From NCBI GenBank assembly GCA_022113835.1, contig JAILWY010000012.1, positions 15,376,001-15,440,000 on the forward strand: DNA of 64,000 nt, read 5' to 3'. A program made the position numbers and the translations under genes. The stretch is from Atopsyche davidsoni. Taxonomy: Eukaryota; Arthropoda; Insecta; Trichoptera; Hydrobiosidae. The number at the start of each line of letters is the position of its first letter. The first letter of the stretch is position 1. A model generated the notes under the pieces. It was not told the DNA's origin, ran no database searches, and saw nothing but the letters and a program-made list of their open reading frames with translations. Shown here in pieces: positions 44,273-57,590 of the stretch.

Positions 44273-47200
44273 GCAGATTGGCCAGTCAAAAGTGATTAAG
44301 GAGAATCGATTCTATGGTATTCAAAACAAAAACCAAAATTGTTTTATTTTTTATACACTTTTAATATCTCTATCATAATCTAAAACACACTCCTATAAAA
44401 ACTCGCTATACAATTTAAATCCGTCAATATTTCAGTGTTAACGTTGCTTCGGTGGATTCATTTTTCAATTAAATTTCTTTAAAAATACCAAGTTATAAAA
44501 TATACCTAAGCTTGCAAAATATAATTTATTTTAAAAGCAATAATACATTTCATATATGATTTCAATGCTGTCTTATCTTTTGCACGAAGGTTATTTTTTT
44601 AAGCTTGCAGCTTTTTTGTTATTTTGTTTGAAGTTACTTTTAAACCACCGTCAAATTTAGGTATATAATTTTTCCACAGGAAGTGTTCGTGTGTGGAAAG
44701 GTGTCAATAATCTGTTGATTTTCTATCCAAAGTTCTAAAAACCAATCTAAAATCGATTATACCTGACTGAAATCTTCGATTCTGCTTCAGGTTGTGTTCG
44801 TATGAGGGAAGTCGAGTGGCCGCGTGTAATTACCTGGGTGGCTCAGTCGGTCAGTTCCCATAACCGGTTATCCTCAAGGATCTCAGAACATCCAAGCTAT
44901 TATGATGTTGATAAATGCATTGGCTTATGTCGATATTTATTACATAATAAAATACCTCCTTTTTATCCGGGTCCTGGTACAAAAAATACGCAAATCTCAA
45001 GGTTTTCACAGGCTCCTTGTTAATCTACTGCTTGAAGTGTTTTTGTTTTTTAGATTTATAACTTTAACATGTATGAACCAATGTTAACTGATAAACTACA
45101 AAAAACAATTAATAAATTTACTCTACTCTATTTATAAATTTTCTAACAGAGCTAACAAAGGTGTTATTTTGAACATAGAGATGTATTTTTTAAAAAAAGT
45201 GAATAAATGTAATATGCAATCATTATGAGAATTTGTAAATGTTAGTTTAAAATCACTGCACGACAATGTATTTTACATTAAGACAAATCAATACTCATTG
45301 ATAAAATATTGATCCAAGACAAACCACATTCAAACAAAATATATAAATACCAAAATGGCAAAAAGGTAACGATCGTCTTCGTTTTTGGGTGCTTTTAACT
45401 TTTATCGAAAGCGCTCACATAAAAATATTATCGTAATCGGTTGCTTATAGGACAAATATTTGTTTTTAAATATTTTATTTTATCAACTTTATTGTTATAC
45501 ATTCATTTGAACATTTCAATTTTCAATATTTTAATTATGTCAAATTCCTAGGATTTATAAATACAATCTGTTGTTTGTCTAACAAAATCTATTTACACAA
45601 ATGAAAATCGTAAAAATAAAATGTTTATTTTTGATATTTGCTAAGTGTTCTTCGAGATAATTCTTTTTTTTTAAGCTATTTTTATTTTACCGGGATATAA
45701 ATCATCTTAATCCTTCTCTGAATAACCCTCTTTTTCCGTTCTTCCGAGAAGTTATAAAAAAAACCGCTTATTAATAAAAAATGTTTTTTTATTGTTTTGT
45801 CCGTCTTTTAATAGAATGATTATAAATAGCATCACGTTTTTTCCCTTCAAAATAAATAGAAACCAGACCAGTGCTTTTATTCACAAAGCTGCCTACGCTT
45901 ACTGTGATACAACAAACAAACCTAACAGTGGTTTGCCAATAGTGATCTCTGAACACTGACCTTACAAATGACATATACTTCTGCGGTTTTTTTAGTAAAA
46001 TTTATATAAAGTTAATAAGATAATTATCATTCGTTTTTTGGTTGTGTCGCAGGATGTGAAGGCAGCTTTATTTGATTTGTATTTGTATTTTTTTTTATTT
46101 TAACTGTAAAAGCAGACAAAGAGGAAGAGAGCAATATTGACTAGATACCGTTCAGTTTTCGGTTGTGTCGCAGTGTGTGTAGGTCGCTCAATAAAGCTAA
46201 GTGTTGCAAGGCTGTGGTGGTGTAACCTCATGAAGATGATTGAGCAAAATCTACTACGTTTAGTTGTGTCTTTATTTTTTACGATGGCAATCCACTTTTA
46301 TTTTTCCACACCATGACGAGGATAAGTATAAAAAATGAGAATGAACAGATTTTTATTTGAAGGTTGAAATCGAAGCAATAATTCTATCTGGTAATATTTA
46401 GTACACAAAAAATATAGTGTATTTTTTACGCCACTGTGTTGTGTGAATGAACATAAAGATGCCACAAACAAGGATTGTATCTCTATCATTTAATGCTCAA
46501 TGTTAACTGGAGTTATATTAAACCGTTCGCTTATATTTTAGTACAATAAATCAATTTTGAATTAAAACAAAATACTTTTTTTTCAAAACATTTGAAAAAT
46601 CCATATCTTTAGCCATAAAGGTATTTTGTAAGTACAATATGATTCAACCATGAAACTAAGTATATCGGTTCCGCGTAGCCTCAATAGCCGTGAAGTTTGG
46701 GTTCATATCGTACCTGTTTCACAAAAAAATTGGAAATGTTCCTCGTCATTTGGGGCGTCAAACTAAAGATATACAGTTTTTTTTTCTAGTGTGGTAGTAT
46801 GAATGAAAATGGATTTACCATAAAACACAATGATAAGAAGTTGTTGTTATCTTAAATTTTGGTTAAAGCGGTGAATGAAAATTTTAAAAAGATTTAATTT
46901 TGAATGAATCAGCTGATACAGGAAGCTTGTGGTTATTTCCTACAGTGAATAATGATATCTTATGTTTTTATCAAAAAGTATTTCTTATACGGCTTACTAA
47001 TATAATTAATTAATGACATATTCTTATATTAACCGCCTACAAATCGCACTAATTCACTACTTAATTATACTGGAGAATCTTGACAACCTAGTATGAAGAA
47101 AATATACACTGTTTCGTGTATGAGACTAACTGAAAGTTTTTTTTAATTGTTTTATCATAAGTCTTTAAATATTGATTTGGTAATTTTTTCAAATGCATAT

Positions 47201-47460
47201 TTTTCGAGTCTAATTTACTATCCAACTTTTGGATACCGTGAAGGGTCAAACCGGTTTTGTTTTCCATGAAGGGGTAAAATCCCAAATCATAATAATTCCA
47301 TGAAAGAACTAAATGCAACTAGTGGCAAAAAAAAAACAAATCACGAAATGAATTTGATGTCTCTGGTATTTGCGTTTTTGTATACCATAAGTCCCATTAT
47401 ACTTTTTTTTTAATTGTTTAATCTTGAAGTAATTAATGTTTTTACGAAAATTAAAAGAAC
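44273..47460. other. AT-rich noncoding with minor repeats
   Basis: An A-box-like TGGCTCAGTCGG at 44839-44850 within a GC-richer patch may be a decayed tRNA-derived head, but no clear B-box follows. GGTTGTGTCGCAG occurs twice, at about 46040 and 46161. The short frames lack domains. Confidence 0.5.
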
Positions 47461-47470
47461 TTTTATCTAT

Positions 47471-47526
47471 GTGGATTTGAATCCGCTATCACATAGTTAA
47501 TGAGCTTACTACTACACCACAATGCT
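47471..47526 (-). repeat. decayed tRNA-like sequence
   Basis: On the minus strand a TGGTGTAGTAGTAAGC A-box-like arm is followed by TCA/TGA of an anticodon-type stem and a T-arm-like GGATTCAAATCC at 47473-47484. It differs from the tRNA-Thr-like family and may be the head of another SINE or a tRNA pseudogene. Confidence 0.4.
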
Positions 47527-48480
47527 GTTATATAACTTTTTGTGCTGCTTTATATAAAATCCTTCTGTAGATACAATACCACGTTTCAAATATAAGTATA
47601 ATATTATTTAATACGAAAATAATAATATCGTTAAACAAGTTTTTGTAATGGTGTTATTACAATTTGATTTTACAAAGAAGTTGATCTAATTACTTAATTA
47701 ATCTTAGATTGATAAGTAATTACTTAAATAGCTTTATTTTACGCTTATAAAGATCAGTCAATATATAACAGTAATGGATAAAACTACGTTTGAAAAAAGT
47801 ACCTGTATACATTTATATAAATACACTTTATGATATTTAAACAATTCTTACCTTAAAAATAAATATAGTTTTCACAAATAAATTTTTTTCAGAAAAATAT
47901 TCGGCAACAAACTTTACTGACATATAAAGACAGGAAAAACTTTGAATCAACAAATTAAGTTTTGGTTCAAGGCTATTTTTCAAAAATAATAAATGCAAAG
48001 AGATGGCAAAGGCATTTATGAATTATATTTATTTTCCAACAAATTTTTTTTTATTATTAAATTATTCACCAATGCCTTAAGGAGAATTTTATAAATAAAA
48101 ATACATTCTATTTTATTCACTTGTCTGCTACGTGTAACATAAATACGAATAATCTTTAACCAAATTGAAACATAATGCCTTAGATTTGGTTACTAATTTA
48201 TCATATTTATAAATAGAAAGGTGATGAACTTCTGAAATCATTTGATTTCTCATCAAATTAATAATTAAAATAGCACTATATAATTTACAGATATTAGATC
48301 GGTTCTCTCGCGTGTGTACATATGATTGTTATTTGTATGTCATACTTCGTTATTTGTTTACATATTAATATTACAAGTCTAAATACATGCGGGTGACTGA
48401 TTTAATGTAATGATTATTTTAAATTATACAATCATTAAAAAATTATTTTTATTATAAAAACAGTGGTAGCATTAACTTTT
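47527..48480. other. AT-rich noncoding
   Basis: No recognisable feature. Confidence 0.6.
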
Positions 48481-48900
48481 ATGAATAGAGACTGAACCGA
48501 CCAGCTTTTGCTCGTGTATTGACAGCTTTTGCATGCATTGAGTTTGCATTCGTGTTTCACTGCCAACAGTTTACTGGCGAGTTATACTATTTTATCGCTA
48601 TCGTCCTGCTTTATAATTGAGTTGACAAATAGTCGTAGATCCTGTGACAACGGCAGCACCAGCTTCAAAACGAGAAAACCTTATCGCTAACGAGAGATAA
48701 CGTACAACTTTATTGGGTACTCTGACCATTATCGGAACAGAGACAGCTTGCAGTTTCAGCGCCCGACTGGTTTCTGAAATTATAAAGCCTATATTAAACG
48801 TAATAATCCACTTAGGTTTTTTTGTAAACTTGAACGGTTTTACCATCAATCACGGCCCGTTCCAATCGGCACCAATTCTGTGATAATTATTGATAAGAAC
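48481..48900. other. GC-richer island
   Basis: A balanced-composition block with an 83-codon minus-strand frame (48598-48849). The frame has no domain I can name and no splice context. Possible conserved noncoding element or very old transposon relic. Confidence 0.3.
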
Positions 48901-51010
48901 AGCCTCATAATTAAAGCAATTATTGCAATACGACTCTAGCACGATTCTACTATAGGGTTATTCTTACTTTCTTCTTGTATTTAAACCTATTATTACAAAT
49001 AAACTTTAATTTCATATAACATACAATATATACGTTTCAACGGCCGATATTGCATTTAAGTTGTTATTTTAACTTACATCAATCAGATTTTAAATTTATA
49101 TACTAGATAACAGATATATTGTTTCCAATTAAATAATGGTGGTATATTGTTTAAATATACGTTATTTCAGACTTATGCCATAAAAAAGTGACATAGACTT
49201 ATGCCATAAGCCTGTCACTTATTTTTCATTAAATTAATAACTGATTTTCCAGTAAATAAATTATTTATTTGGACTGTTAATACTCCGAGTCAACCTGTAC
49301 CGAAATTCAACTTTATATTGGGTTAAGTAAGGTGTGTATTTATTAATATACGTTGTAAAGATAAATGTATTATTAATGTTTGATAATTTATTAACTTAAG
49401 AGATCTGACTGTTAAATTATAAGGAATAAAAAATATAAATTGTTTATATTTAACATTACATAAACAATGGAAAGAAAAAAATTAAATTTATAAGCATGAA
49501 CATTTAATAAAATCTGTGTCACGTATGAGGCATTATTAATTTTAAGTCCAATGTGTGAATATAAGTGTGTTATCATTATTATAACCATTATATTTAATTG
49601 TAGATCCTTGGCCCGATTATTATTTATAATATTTTATTATAAACGACGTTAATTCACGTATTTTTGAAAACGTGCAAGTGTTCATCTTATTAAATGATTT
49701 CACCATCACTATCACCTCAGCGTTTTCAAATTCAAAAACATTAAAAATAACACTCATTATATTTAATTGAATCTAGTGTGCTTATAGAGAACATGCATGT
49801 GAAAAATCGTGGAAAGAAATTACTGAATTTATAAAAACCACGCATCCACCTAGACCTGCAGAATAATCAAAAAATTATTAATATTTAACACGATAACTCT
49901 ATCAAAATAAAAATGCTATAATTCATTGGTAATGTAGTGAATTTTTAGTTTTAAAGGAATTTCCATATTATATGTACACCAGTACTTTTTTTATTATAAA
50001 ATGCCGTGATTCTTTTGCTGATCCTAAATTAAATAACATTTTTTACAAAAAATAAAATTAAGATACATTTATTTATAAAACTATTTTTAAATATGTATGT
50101 TCCTTTTTTTGCATTGAAACCAGATAAATATTGATTTTACAAAGCATTGTTATTCAAACTAAAAATGCAATGATCTTTCGTGGCAATCAATACATACCAA
50201 AAAAATAATTACTTATTCTTTTGGGTGTAATAAGAGGAAATCTATTAATTTTTAAAAATAATTTAATTTTTTTTATATTGTATAAGCAATATTATTATTT
50301 AAAATTAAACTAGTGAAGTTTAAAAAAATAAAATAAAATCTCAGTTGGAAAAAAAAGATTTCGAGTAATTTCTTTCGTGTCGTTTAATCTTAAAAATTTT
50401 ACAAATAAAAGCATTTTGTATGCATAAAAAACCTGCATAGGTAATAAATGCAAATTAAAAAATATATATTATGATCGTCATTAAAATGCAGCCCTTATAT
50501 AATTATTGGCAGGTTTAACGTCCACTATATGATGTATTTTTTATTAAGGAACAAGAACATTTTTTTTATTATCTTGTAATGAGTTTATCTTGTCATGGCC
50601 TTGCTAATTTTGTATGTAGGGTAAAAAATGTGAAAGAATGTTATTTGGTTTTATGTTAGCTCAGATTATAACGTTGTGTTAGTCAAAATTATTTTAGTGT
50701 ATTTATTTTAAACATTGCAATCAGCCATCTAGTAAGCAATGGTCTCTAAAACTCAATTATTTGTTAAAACGAAAAAAAATAATTAAGTTATTTTTACCTT
50801 GAGATTTGTAGTAATGAATACATAAATAGAAAATTATGATTATTTTTGCATGCAAACGTTTTCGCCTTTAAAAAGATACTTCGGTCTCAAAGGGGGATAA
50901 GGCTGGAAAACAAAAAAATACAGTAATCTCATAGTCATTTGGCTATTCATATTTATTGCTTGTTGGTTGTTTAAGCGCATATTTACGTCATATACGTCAA
51001 ACGTATGTGT
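48901..51010. other. AT-rich noncoding
   Basis: A short tandem duplication of AGACTTATGCCATAA occurs at about 49169-49211. Nothing else recognised. Confidence 0.6.
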
Positions 51011-51300
51011 AATCGTACTTATGAAATATTAGCAATTACTCCAGAGTCGCAGCCCTGATCACGTGTGGTAGAACAGCCTGACTTGCGAATGGGTGGACTA
51101 GAATTCCTGCACAATGGGAAATGACGCGATTTACTGACTCGCTTTAATGAGCAGAGATTAAACTGGTGCATCAGCCTCTCAGTTCTCAACTCATTCTGCA
51201 TAGATACAAAGGTGCTGTGCAACACAAATTTAAACATTATCGATAGGTTACGGAGTCACGGTGGACTAAGGGATAAGTCACCTGGGCTGAGTGGCTGTTT
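51011..51300. other. GC-richer island
   Basis: A mixed-composition block with a 72-codon minus frame and no recognised domain. Confidence 0.3.
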
Positions 51301-54054
51301 AAATTAAAATTATGACGCGTAGTATATCTCGTTCACTACTTTTAGTTTTAAATTCGAATTCATTGAATATGCGAACAATTTTTGGAGTGTTTAATATTAA
51401 CGAAAGTATTTTTTTTATAGATTTGATAGAAAACGTCGCTTTGGCTTAGGCCGCCGTGGCAGGGGTCATATAAGTATTATAAGTGTGAAATGCCTCTACT
51501 TCGCCTGTTATTAAATATCAAATTAGATAATCTCTGGTTGTGGAGGTTTTTTTTTTAATAATCATAGCTTTAAGATAAACTTACCAAGCGTGCTTTCATT
51601 TTTTTTAGATTCTTGATAAGTGCGCGGTTATGGTGTAAAGATACTCAAAGAAGCGAGAATTATTTTTATATTTATAAATATACAGTTTTCATATCACACG
51701 CGTGAAATATATAAATTGTTTGTTTATTTAAAAACAACTTATTTGCGTATTTTACGACAATTCCCATATTCAATAAATTCGTCGGTGGTTTTTTCATTTT
51801 ATACGATGGATTCAAATTAAAAACATACCCTACAAAGCTTAGCAGTTCAACATAATAAGAGGGTGAAATGTATCTAACTTGTTAACTTTAAATATGAATC
51901 TTTATCATAATTTTATGTTGAATTTCTATTTAAAATGTATTTTAATCGTATCTCGTATTTCAAAATAAAACCTATCAAAAAAATTTAAAATATCTTAATA
52001 CAGTCACGCGTCATTGCTGTACTAAAGCATGTTAAAGATCTCGTAGATTATTATGAAGATGATCCAAGCGATCAAGGCCATACTTTCTACACGAATTATT
52101 ATTTTTTAGTCACATCAATTACCGTGACGAAGAAAGCCTTGAAAGGCTTGTTAATGAGGAAGGTGTGCAGGGGAGCTGAGGATGTACGGTATAGGTGCAG
52201 CGACCAGGTCAAGGAAATGAACGATGCCAACTCCACCTTATCCAGGTAGAACTGCAGACCCTGTAGAGTGGATAAAAACTACCAATACCAGATTTTTTTT
52301 ATTTTGAAGTCTTCTCATTACCAGTGGTTGATCGGAAAAGTTAAGGATTAGAAACCAAAAATATATATTTATTATTGCATGATAACACACGTAGTCTGCG
52401 CTCTCTGATAGATAAATACAAGTATTGAAAGTGTGATGTATTCCAAAAAGATATCCCATTTTTTACTGTCTCCTTGGTACGAATTGGTGCTGGACTTGTG
52501 GTATCAGTAATTACCATCAGGGTAGAGTTACTCTCTATATGAAGGTCAGGTCCTGTAATTTAATCGTTTTTTACTCTACGATCAACTTCAGTACGTAAAG
52601 CGAATTTGAAATGTAATAAAGTTCATATACTACATATTCAATTATGAAATAACAATAATTATGTGGCTTTATTCGTGTAACTCTAATTGTATATTCTATA
52701 ATAACAAAGTTTATATATTTTTTAAAATAACTAAAGTTTTTTTAATAAAAACGACATATGTCCTTTTTTCGACGGCGACGATTCGATGACGTAATATTTA
52801 TGATAAAATGTCAGCTAATACGCAACAGTCGTAATTTTAACGTAAGGGGAAATTTCTGATTGAATTATTACGAGCAAAAAATATTAAGTTCATCGACTTG
52901 AGACCGCAATATAAATCGTATGTGCGTAGAAAGTAAGATGGTACAAATACGTACAAGAATACGCTTACCTGTGTGATGAATGGACGTCCCACGCAGTTAT
53001 TGTCAAATTATTTCTATGACGGCTATGACGTCATCCAGCAACCCCAAGAGGCGGGTACATACACCTGGCTCTCTTTCAGTGAATAGATTTTCCGGAAACA
53101 AAATGTTTTGATGGAGATCATAAAGGTTACCAGAATTCGATCGTTTTGAAAAACAAGATTTTTAAGATTTTCAATGTGAAAACGTGTTCAAATGAAATTT
53201 ATGTATACATCACTAAATATTTTCTAGCGAAATATTTTGTGTACTTCCACGTTAACTTACACGTTACACGAATTGAAAAAAAAATTTTTTTTTTATTTTT
53301 ATAAACATTCTGTACGTCCGTTACATATGCTTATAAATATTCTCAGATAAGCTAGTATTTTATTTTAGGTTTTTATAACTTGCATGTATATTTAGAATCG
53401 CATTTCTCACGTCAGAATTGCATATTGTACCGAAGCTTCGTGCAAGAATTTAACTGCATACAGTAACCTTGTGCAATGCCAAGTGCACGGTTGTGAATAA
53501 ATGCATGCAAATCATGCGATAAGACTGAAAAGTCGAGCTTCCCTCATGAAACTTACAGGATATCTCGAAATACTTAAAAGCTCTGTTGTTTCAGTTTATT
53601 CAAATAAACGTGTCGTGTATGACATAACGCTATAAATTTTAACTCTACAAATAGCAGTATTATATAAGTTTACTGTTATAATGTAACTACAACAGTTCAG
53701 TGCAAACTTTTTCTGATTTATTTTTCTACATGGTGTAACTAGAGCAAACAGTTTTTTTTTATCTGTATAAACTCTAAACCAAAATCAACTGCGACTATTC
53801 AAGGCTTGTTATATTTCTTGCTTTTATTGTATTTAATGCAAAGGGTCTTCTCTTTTAAAAAAAATATTTTTCAATTTAATTTTAAGGTTGTATATTAATT
53901 TTAAACAACGCACATAAATATATCGTAAAACAATAATACCTTCAATAAACGTCAATTTGTTATATAAATAATTTATTAAATAAATATTTAGATATTTAAT
54001 TTCTCAACCGATAAAATTTTCATACAAGCGCTCCATCTTTGAGCTATATTCAAA
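51301..54054. other. AT-rich noncoding with scattered CG-rich patches
   Basis: Patches at 52120-52260 and 52970-53090 are GC-richer; the second holds TGACGTCA at 53026-53033. Short frames lack domains. Confidence 0.5.
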
Positions 54055-54309
54055 TTGAATTTTATTGAGAAATTCAATATTTTTGACAGAGAGTACTTGG
54101 TGGAATTCCATTTTGATACTTTTGAATAAAATACTTGAGTGATTTTCCACATTTTTATTTTTATTAGTGACCGTTTTCGCCAACCTTTCACGTTAGCATT
54201 ATCAAACAGATAATGCCAACGTGAAAGGTTGGCAAAACCGGTCACTAATAAAAATAAAAATGTGGAAAATCACTCAAGTATTTTATTCAAAAATATTTGA
54301 ATTTTATTG
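54055..54309. mobile_element. fold-back element, copy 1, with 13-bp duplication
   Basis: TTGAATTTTATTG occurs at 54055-54067 and 54297-54309 around a 229-bp element that begins AGAAATTCAATATTTTTGAC. Its 3' two-thirds form a hairpin with 84-bp arms (54120-54203 and 54209-54292) around a 5-base loop, with about three mismatches. No protein. Two relatives lie at 54562-54730 and 57603-57718. The 85-codon minus frame here is an artefact of the hairpin. Confidence 0.8.
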
Positions 54310-54550
54310 CTCAGTCTCAACAGTTTTGAACTCTATTTAAGGTTTATAATAACGCTTAAAATTTAATTTAGTATATAATGTGCGTTGAATCAATATTTGA
54401 ACAGTTAAAAAACATCCAAAGATCATTAAAAATGACTGACTTTAAGTCTAATTTTATCTCCCATAAATAACTTTAAATCTGTCGTCAGAGCTCTAAAATA
54501 ATACTTGTCACAGTTCTATTAAAATCAAGAGCAATACAAATATTTAACTA
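54310..54550. other. AT-rich spacer between fold-back copies
   Basis: No recognisable feature. Confidence 0.6.
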
Positions 54551-54741
54551 AAAATCCTAGAAGAAATTCAATATTTTTGACAGAGAGTACTTGAATTGGA
54601 ATTGGAATTCCATTTTAATATTTTTGAATAAAATACTTGAGTGATTTTTCACATTTTCAAAATGTCACAATCACATGTTCAAAATCACAAAATGTGGAAT
54701 ATCACTCAAGTATTTTAATCAAAAATATTTAAAATCCTAGA
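54551..54741. mobile_element. fold-back element, copy 2, with 11-bp duplication
   Basis: AAAATCCTAGA at 54551-54561 and 54731-54741 brackets a 169-bp element with the same left end as copy 1 (AGAAATTCAATATTTTTGAC, then AGAGAGTACTTG) and a shorter hairpin sharing ATACTTGAGTGATTTT with copy 1. Confidence 0.8.
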
Positions 54742-55110
54742 GTTAATATTTACAAATGATAACACAGTGTTTATCATAAGCGATACGGCACGTGTGAAAA
54801 CATTTCCAACACATGTTCTCCGCATTTGTGTGCGGCACGCGACCAAAAGCTCCCCAGGGTACGTCGTACATATCAACACGAGAGCTTTAATCGACGAGCT
54901 ACGTCATTACCGTCAATCGCCTCGCGTAAACAGGCGCTGATGTCAGGAGACCGTCACCGGAAAGAGACACTGGCAAAAAAGCGTCCCCAAGAAGTCTGCC
55001 GCTGAAATGTGACATCTGAATGAACGTACGTCTTCTGCCTCTAATGACGTCAGAAAAGCTCTGTGCGCGGAAAACATATTCATTTCACTTTGCGTTGGTA
55101 AATAAAATCA
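54742..55110. promoter_or_regulatory. GC-richer island with a CRE
   Basis: A CG-rich block at 54780-55090 with TGACGTCA at 55045-55052 and a CACGTG at about 54791. No open frame. Candidate enhancer upstream of the putative terminal exon at 55.5 kb. Confidence 0.35.
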
Positions 55111-55536
55111 ATGCGTCTTAGTACTGATATTCATGGTAAATAATTTAAAATATTCGTTTTATAAAATAACAACGAAACATTACTGCGTTGTATTATGTGA
55201 AGGGTAGATTACTTTTTTACCGCATCAAAAAATTTATGCATTCAAAAAAAACAGAAAAACCAAAATTATATTGAATACATATGTCAATGTAATGTTTTTT
55301 TTTTAAATATTCTTGAGGCATTTTTGAGGCAATTAATTTATGTGTTAATTGCATGCGTTTTACTAGGGCCAAAATAAATCATTGTTGCAAAAATTTACCT
55401 GAATTATAAACTGATGTAAAGCGTTCAATATTTATAATATGACGTATTTTTTAATGTACATATAATGAAACCTTTGATAGAAAATATAAAAAAAAACCTT
55501 TTTTCAAATTTTTACCCATATTTTTTTTCTTTTCAG
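55111..55536. other. AT-rich sequence ending in a strong splice-acceptor-like tract
   Basis: The last 20 bases before 55537 are almost all pyrimidine and end in TTTTCAG, a textbook 3' splice site on the plus strand. The rest is AT-rich and intron-like. Confidence 0.4.
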
Positions 55537-55622
55537 GTATGTCGATGAATGGCTTCATTCACGGAACTAATGTGGCGAGGCTGGGGACGGGCGGAGAGAG
55601 CCCCGAGGAGAAGACCCCGTAA
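55537..55622 (+). CDS. candidate terminal coding exon, family not recognised
   Basis: Directly after the acceptor-like tract, one frame reads 27 codons containing MSMNGFIHG, VARLGTG and GESPEEKTP and stops at TAA 55620-55622. The base composition jumps from AT-rich to GC-rich at exactly the AG. A second frame ends earlier after YVDEWLHSRN. I do not recognise either C-terminus and see no matching upstream exon or polyadenylation signal close by, so the gene, phase and 3' end are open. The abrupt GC-rich run that follows would be 3' untranslated sequence. It could also be a chance acceptor next to a GC-rich repeat. Confidence 0.35.
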
Positions 55623-55654
55623 CCTTTAGGAGCGGGCGGGATGGGGGCCAGTTC

Positions 55655-55745
55655 TTGAATGGAGCCCCCGCGCCCCCGCCCCGCCCCCGCCCCCGCTTCC
55701 GCCCCCGCCCCCACTTCCGCCCCCGCCCCTGCAGCCGCGCCCCGC
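55655..55745. repeat. (CCCCGC)n low-complexity GC tract
   Basis: Imperfect repeats of CCCCGC and CTTCCGCC. The alanine/glycine/proline-rich frames across it on both strands (76-90 codons) are products of the repeat, not credible proteins. Confidence 0.85.
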
Positions 55746-56090
55746 CCTGACCATGACCCGCGCAACCTGGATCGGGAGCATGTACGTAATCGCGCACACA
55801 CGGACAGACTACATCTCCTGCTGCGTTTCACGTGTGACTTATTGTCTAGGTCTAAAGACCTAAACCTCTCCCTCGGTTTTGCTTTGCACCGTAGGTCATA
55901 AAAATATGGGGATTTTTAATAACGGAATTATATTCAATACATACTATAGAAACTTGATTTTTTTTCGATTTATTTTTTTAGCATTATATAATTGAGCTTA
56001 TGTGTTGATTTCAACTCTCAGTTACCCTATATACTTGTAAAAAATACTTGTTTCTCTAATAAAAATTAATAAAGGATAAGTGTCTTTTTT
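55746..56090. other. GC-to-AT transition, noncoding
   Basis: GC-rich to about 55900, then AT-rich. No domain in the 80-codon plus frame. Confidence 0.5.
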
Positions 56091-56106
56091 AAATATAAAA
56101 ATTGAT

Positions 56107-56359
56107 TATTGATTTTTGTGAAGACCGTCTCACAGCAAGTACGGTTTTGCCACTATAAATGAAATATTTAATTGGCATAATAAGTACGTTGTTTCATTTA
56201 TAGGATATGATTGTTAAAAATTCTTGCTCAGTGCCAGTGATTCGTTGGTATAATTGATAATGCACCGGCCATGTAAGATTGGGGATGTTGGTTCAAATCC
56301 CACACAAATCACGATGATATTTTCAATATTTAAAAAAATGTACTTAATCATTATCAATA
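56107..56359 (+). mobile_element. tRNA-containing short element, divergent copy
   Basis: It has the family head (GTGAAGACCGTCTCACAG), the segment before the tRNA-like module (CATTTATAGGATATGATTG) and the tail ending CTTAATCATTATCAAT. The inner inverted pair of the 11-kb copy is missing on the left. The flanks AAATAT…TGAT on both sides may be a degraded duplication. Confidence 0.7.
56239..56311 (+). tRNA. tRNA-Thr(UGU)-like module, divergent copy
   Basis: Same fold as the array copies, with anticodon loop CATGTAA and A at position 33. The T arm (GTTGG/CCCAC) has one mismatch, the D stem is weakened, and the B-box reads GGTTCAAATCC. Confidence 0.5.
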
Positions 56360-57460
56360 AATATCGATGTGATCTTCGTTATAGTTTATTTTGAATTGTA
56401 CTCTCATAATTTTTTTTGTTCAACAAACGTTCTAATTTTCACTTTTAGATTTATAGCCTATTATTATAATTTTTTGGCACTAATTTAATTAGTATTTCAC
56501 GAAATAAAGTCCCCGTAGCAATATCGATTCCGATAACTTTTCTCTTATGTTGTTTATTGTGAACTTGGTTTTTATACCGTTAGCCTTGTACTAAAAATGA
56601 GTCAATTGCTTTAATACGTTTTACATAATAACCTATAATTTCATGATTATTTAGAATCACAATTTACATACTTTTAGCACGAACATTGATTTACAATAAA
56701 GATTGTCTCAAATATTTATTTAATTTAATTAAATATAATCGAATTAAAGTTATATATATATATATTTGAATACATGATTATCAAAAGCCATTGCCGTCAG
56801 TTTTATTGGTTTTACTCAACTTGTACAAAGTTGCAACCACTAATGTTATCATTACTTTTTCAACTTATCCCGGAAGTACTATTAAGTCCGATTTATGATT
56901 AGTTTTTAAGAAGGAAAAATTTTAACTCTCTCCATTACATTTGATTTAAATTATATAATATTAACTATACTGAGTTAAAACAATTTTTTTTTTGAGTTTG
57001 TGTAAACAAACTATAAATAGAATTTCGTTCAATGTATGTGTTATTTAATATTAATTAGCATTAATGTGTTTGTTTAGGACCTAAAGTAGTACTTAGAACG
57101 TATTTTAGTATCGCCTCTGGCTTTTATCAAATAAATTATTTTGCAATTCAATCTCCGCGCTGTATCTTATAGTATCATAGTATAAAATAAAAAAACGATA
57201 TCGGTGAAATGTCTGAAAAAACACGGAAATCCAATCGAAATGTTCAATAACCATCAGCTTTTGAAATATGCAATTCGTTGGACATATCGATTGCACACCT
57301 AATAATAACAGCTTAAATTCTCAACTGATAATAAGATCCAGGAAAGATTATGGTACCACGCGGAGATAACCATGTTCGATGGAGATAGTAAAAATAATTA
57401 TTAATATTTCAATGAGTAAGTTTTTATTTCATAAAGCTCTCAACACCCAACGCGACACAA
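56360..57460. other. AT-rich noncoding
   Basis: No recognisable feature apart from a short TA tract at about 56750-56765. Confidence 0.6.
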
Positions 57461-57463
57461 AAT

Positions 57464-57583
57464 GCGACCGATTTGCACACAGCCAATAGCGTCGTACGTT
57501 TTGTTGTTTATATAAGCAAAACTATTTTAAAAAAAAAAACACCCAAAACAAAGGTAAACTATTGGCAGATTTCAAATCGGTCG
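57464..57583. mobile_element. small inverted-repeat element (MITE), copy B
   Basis: Ends CGACCGATTTG…GCCAATAG and its complement form 25-bp imperfect terminal repeats. Inner sequence matches copy A at 23300-23393 when inverted (TTTTGGGTGTT segment next to the GACGCTATTGG arm). Confidence 0.6.
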
Positions 57584-57590
57584 TAGCGAC

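Noticed and set aside
44839..44895. tRNA-like head with A-box TGGCTCAGTCGG
   Set aside because: No convincing B-box or cloverleaf; kept only as a remark in the region entry.
52250..52275. ACCCTGTAGA, resembling the start of miR-10
   Set aside because: The rest of the mature sequence does not match and no precursor hairpin is visible.
55559..55901. Alanine/glycine/proline-rich frames of 76-90 codons
   Set aside because: Products of the CCCCGC repeat; open on both strands.
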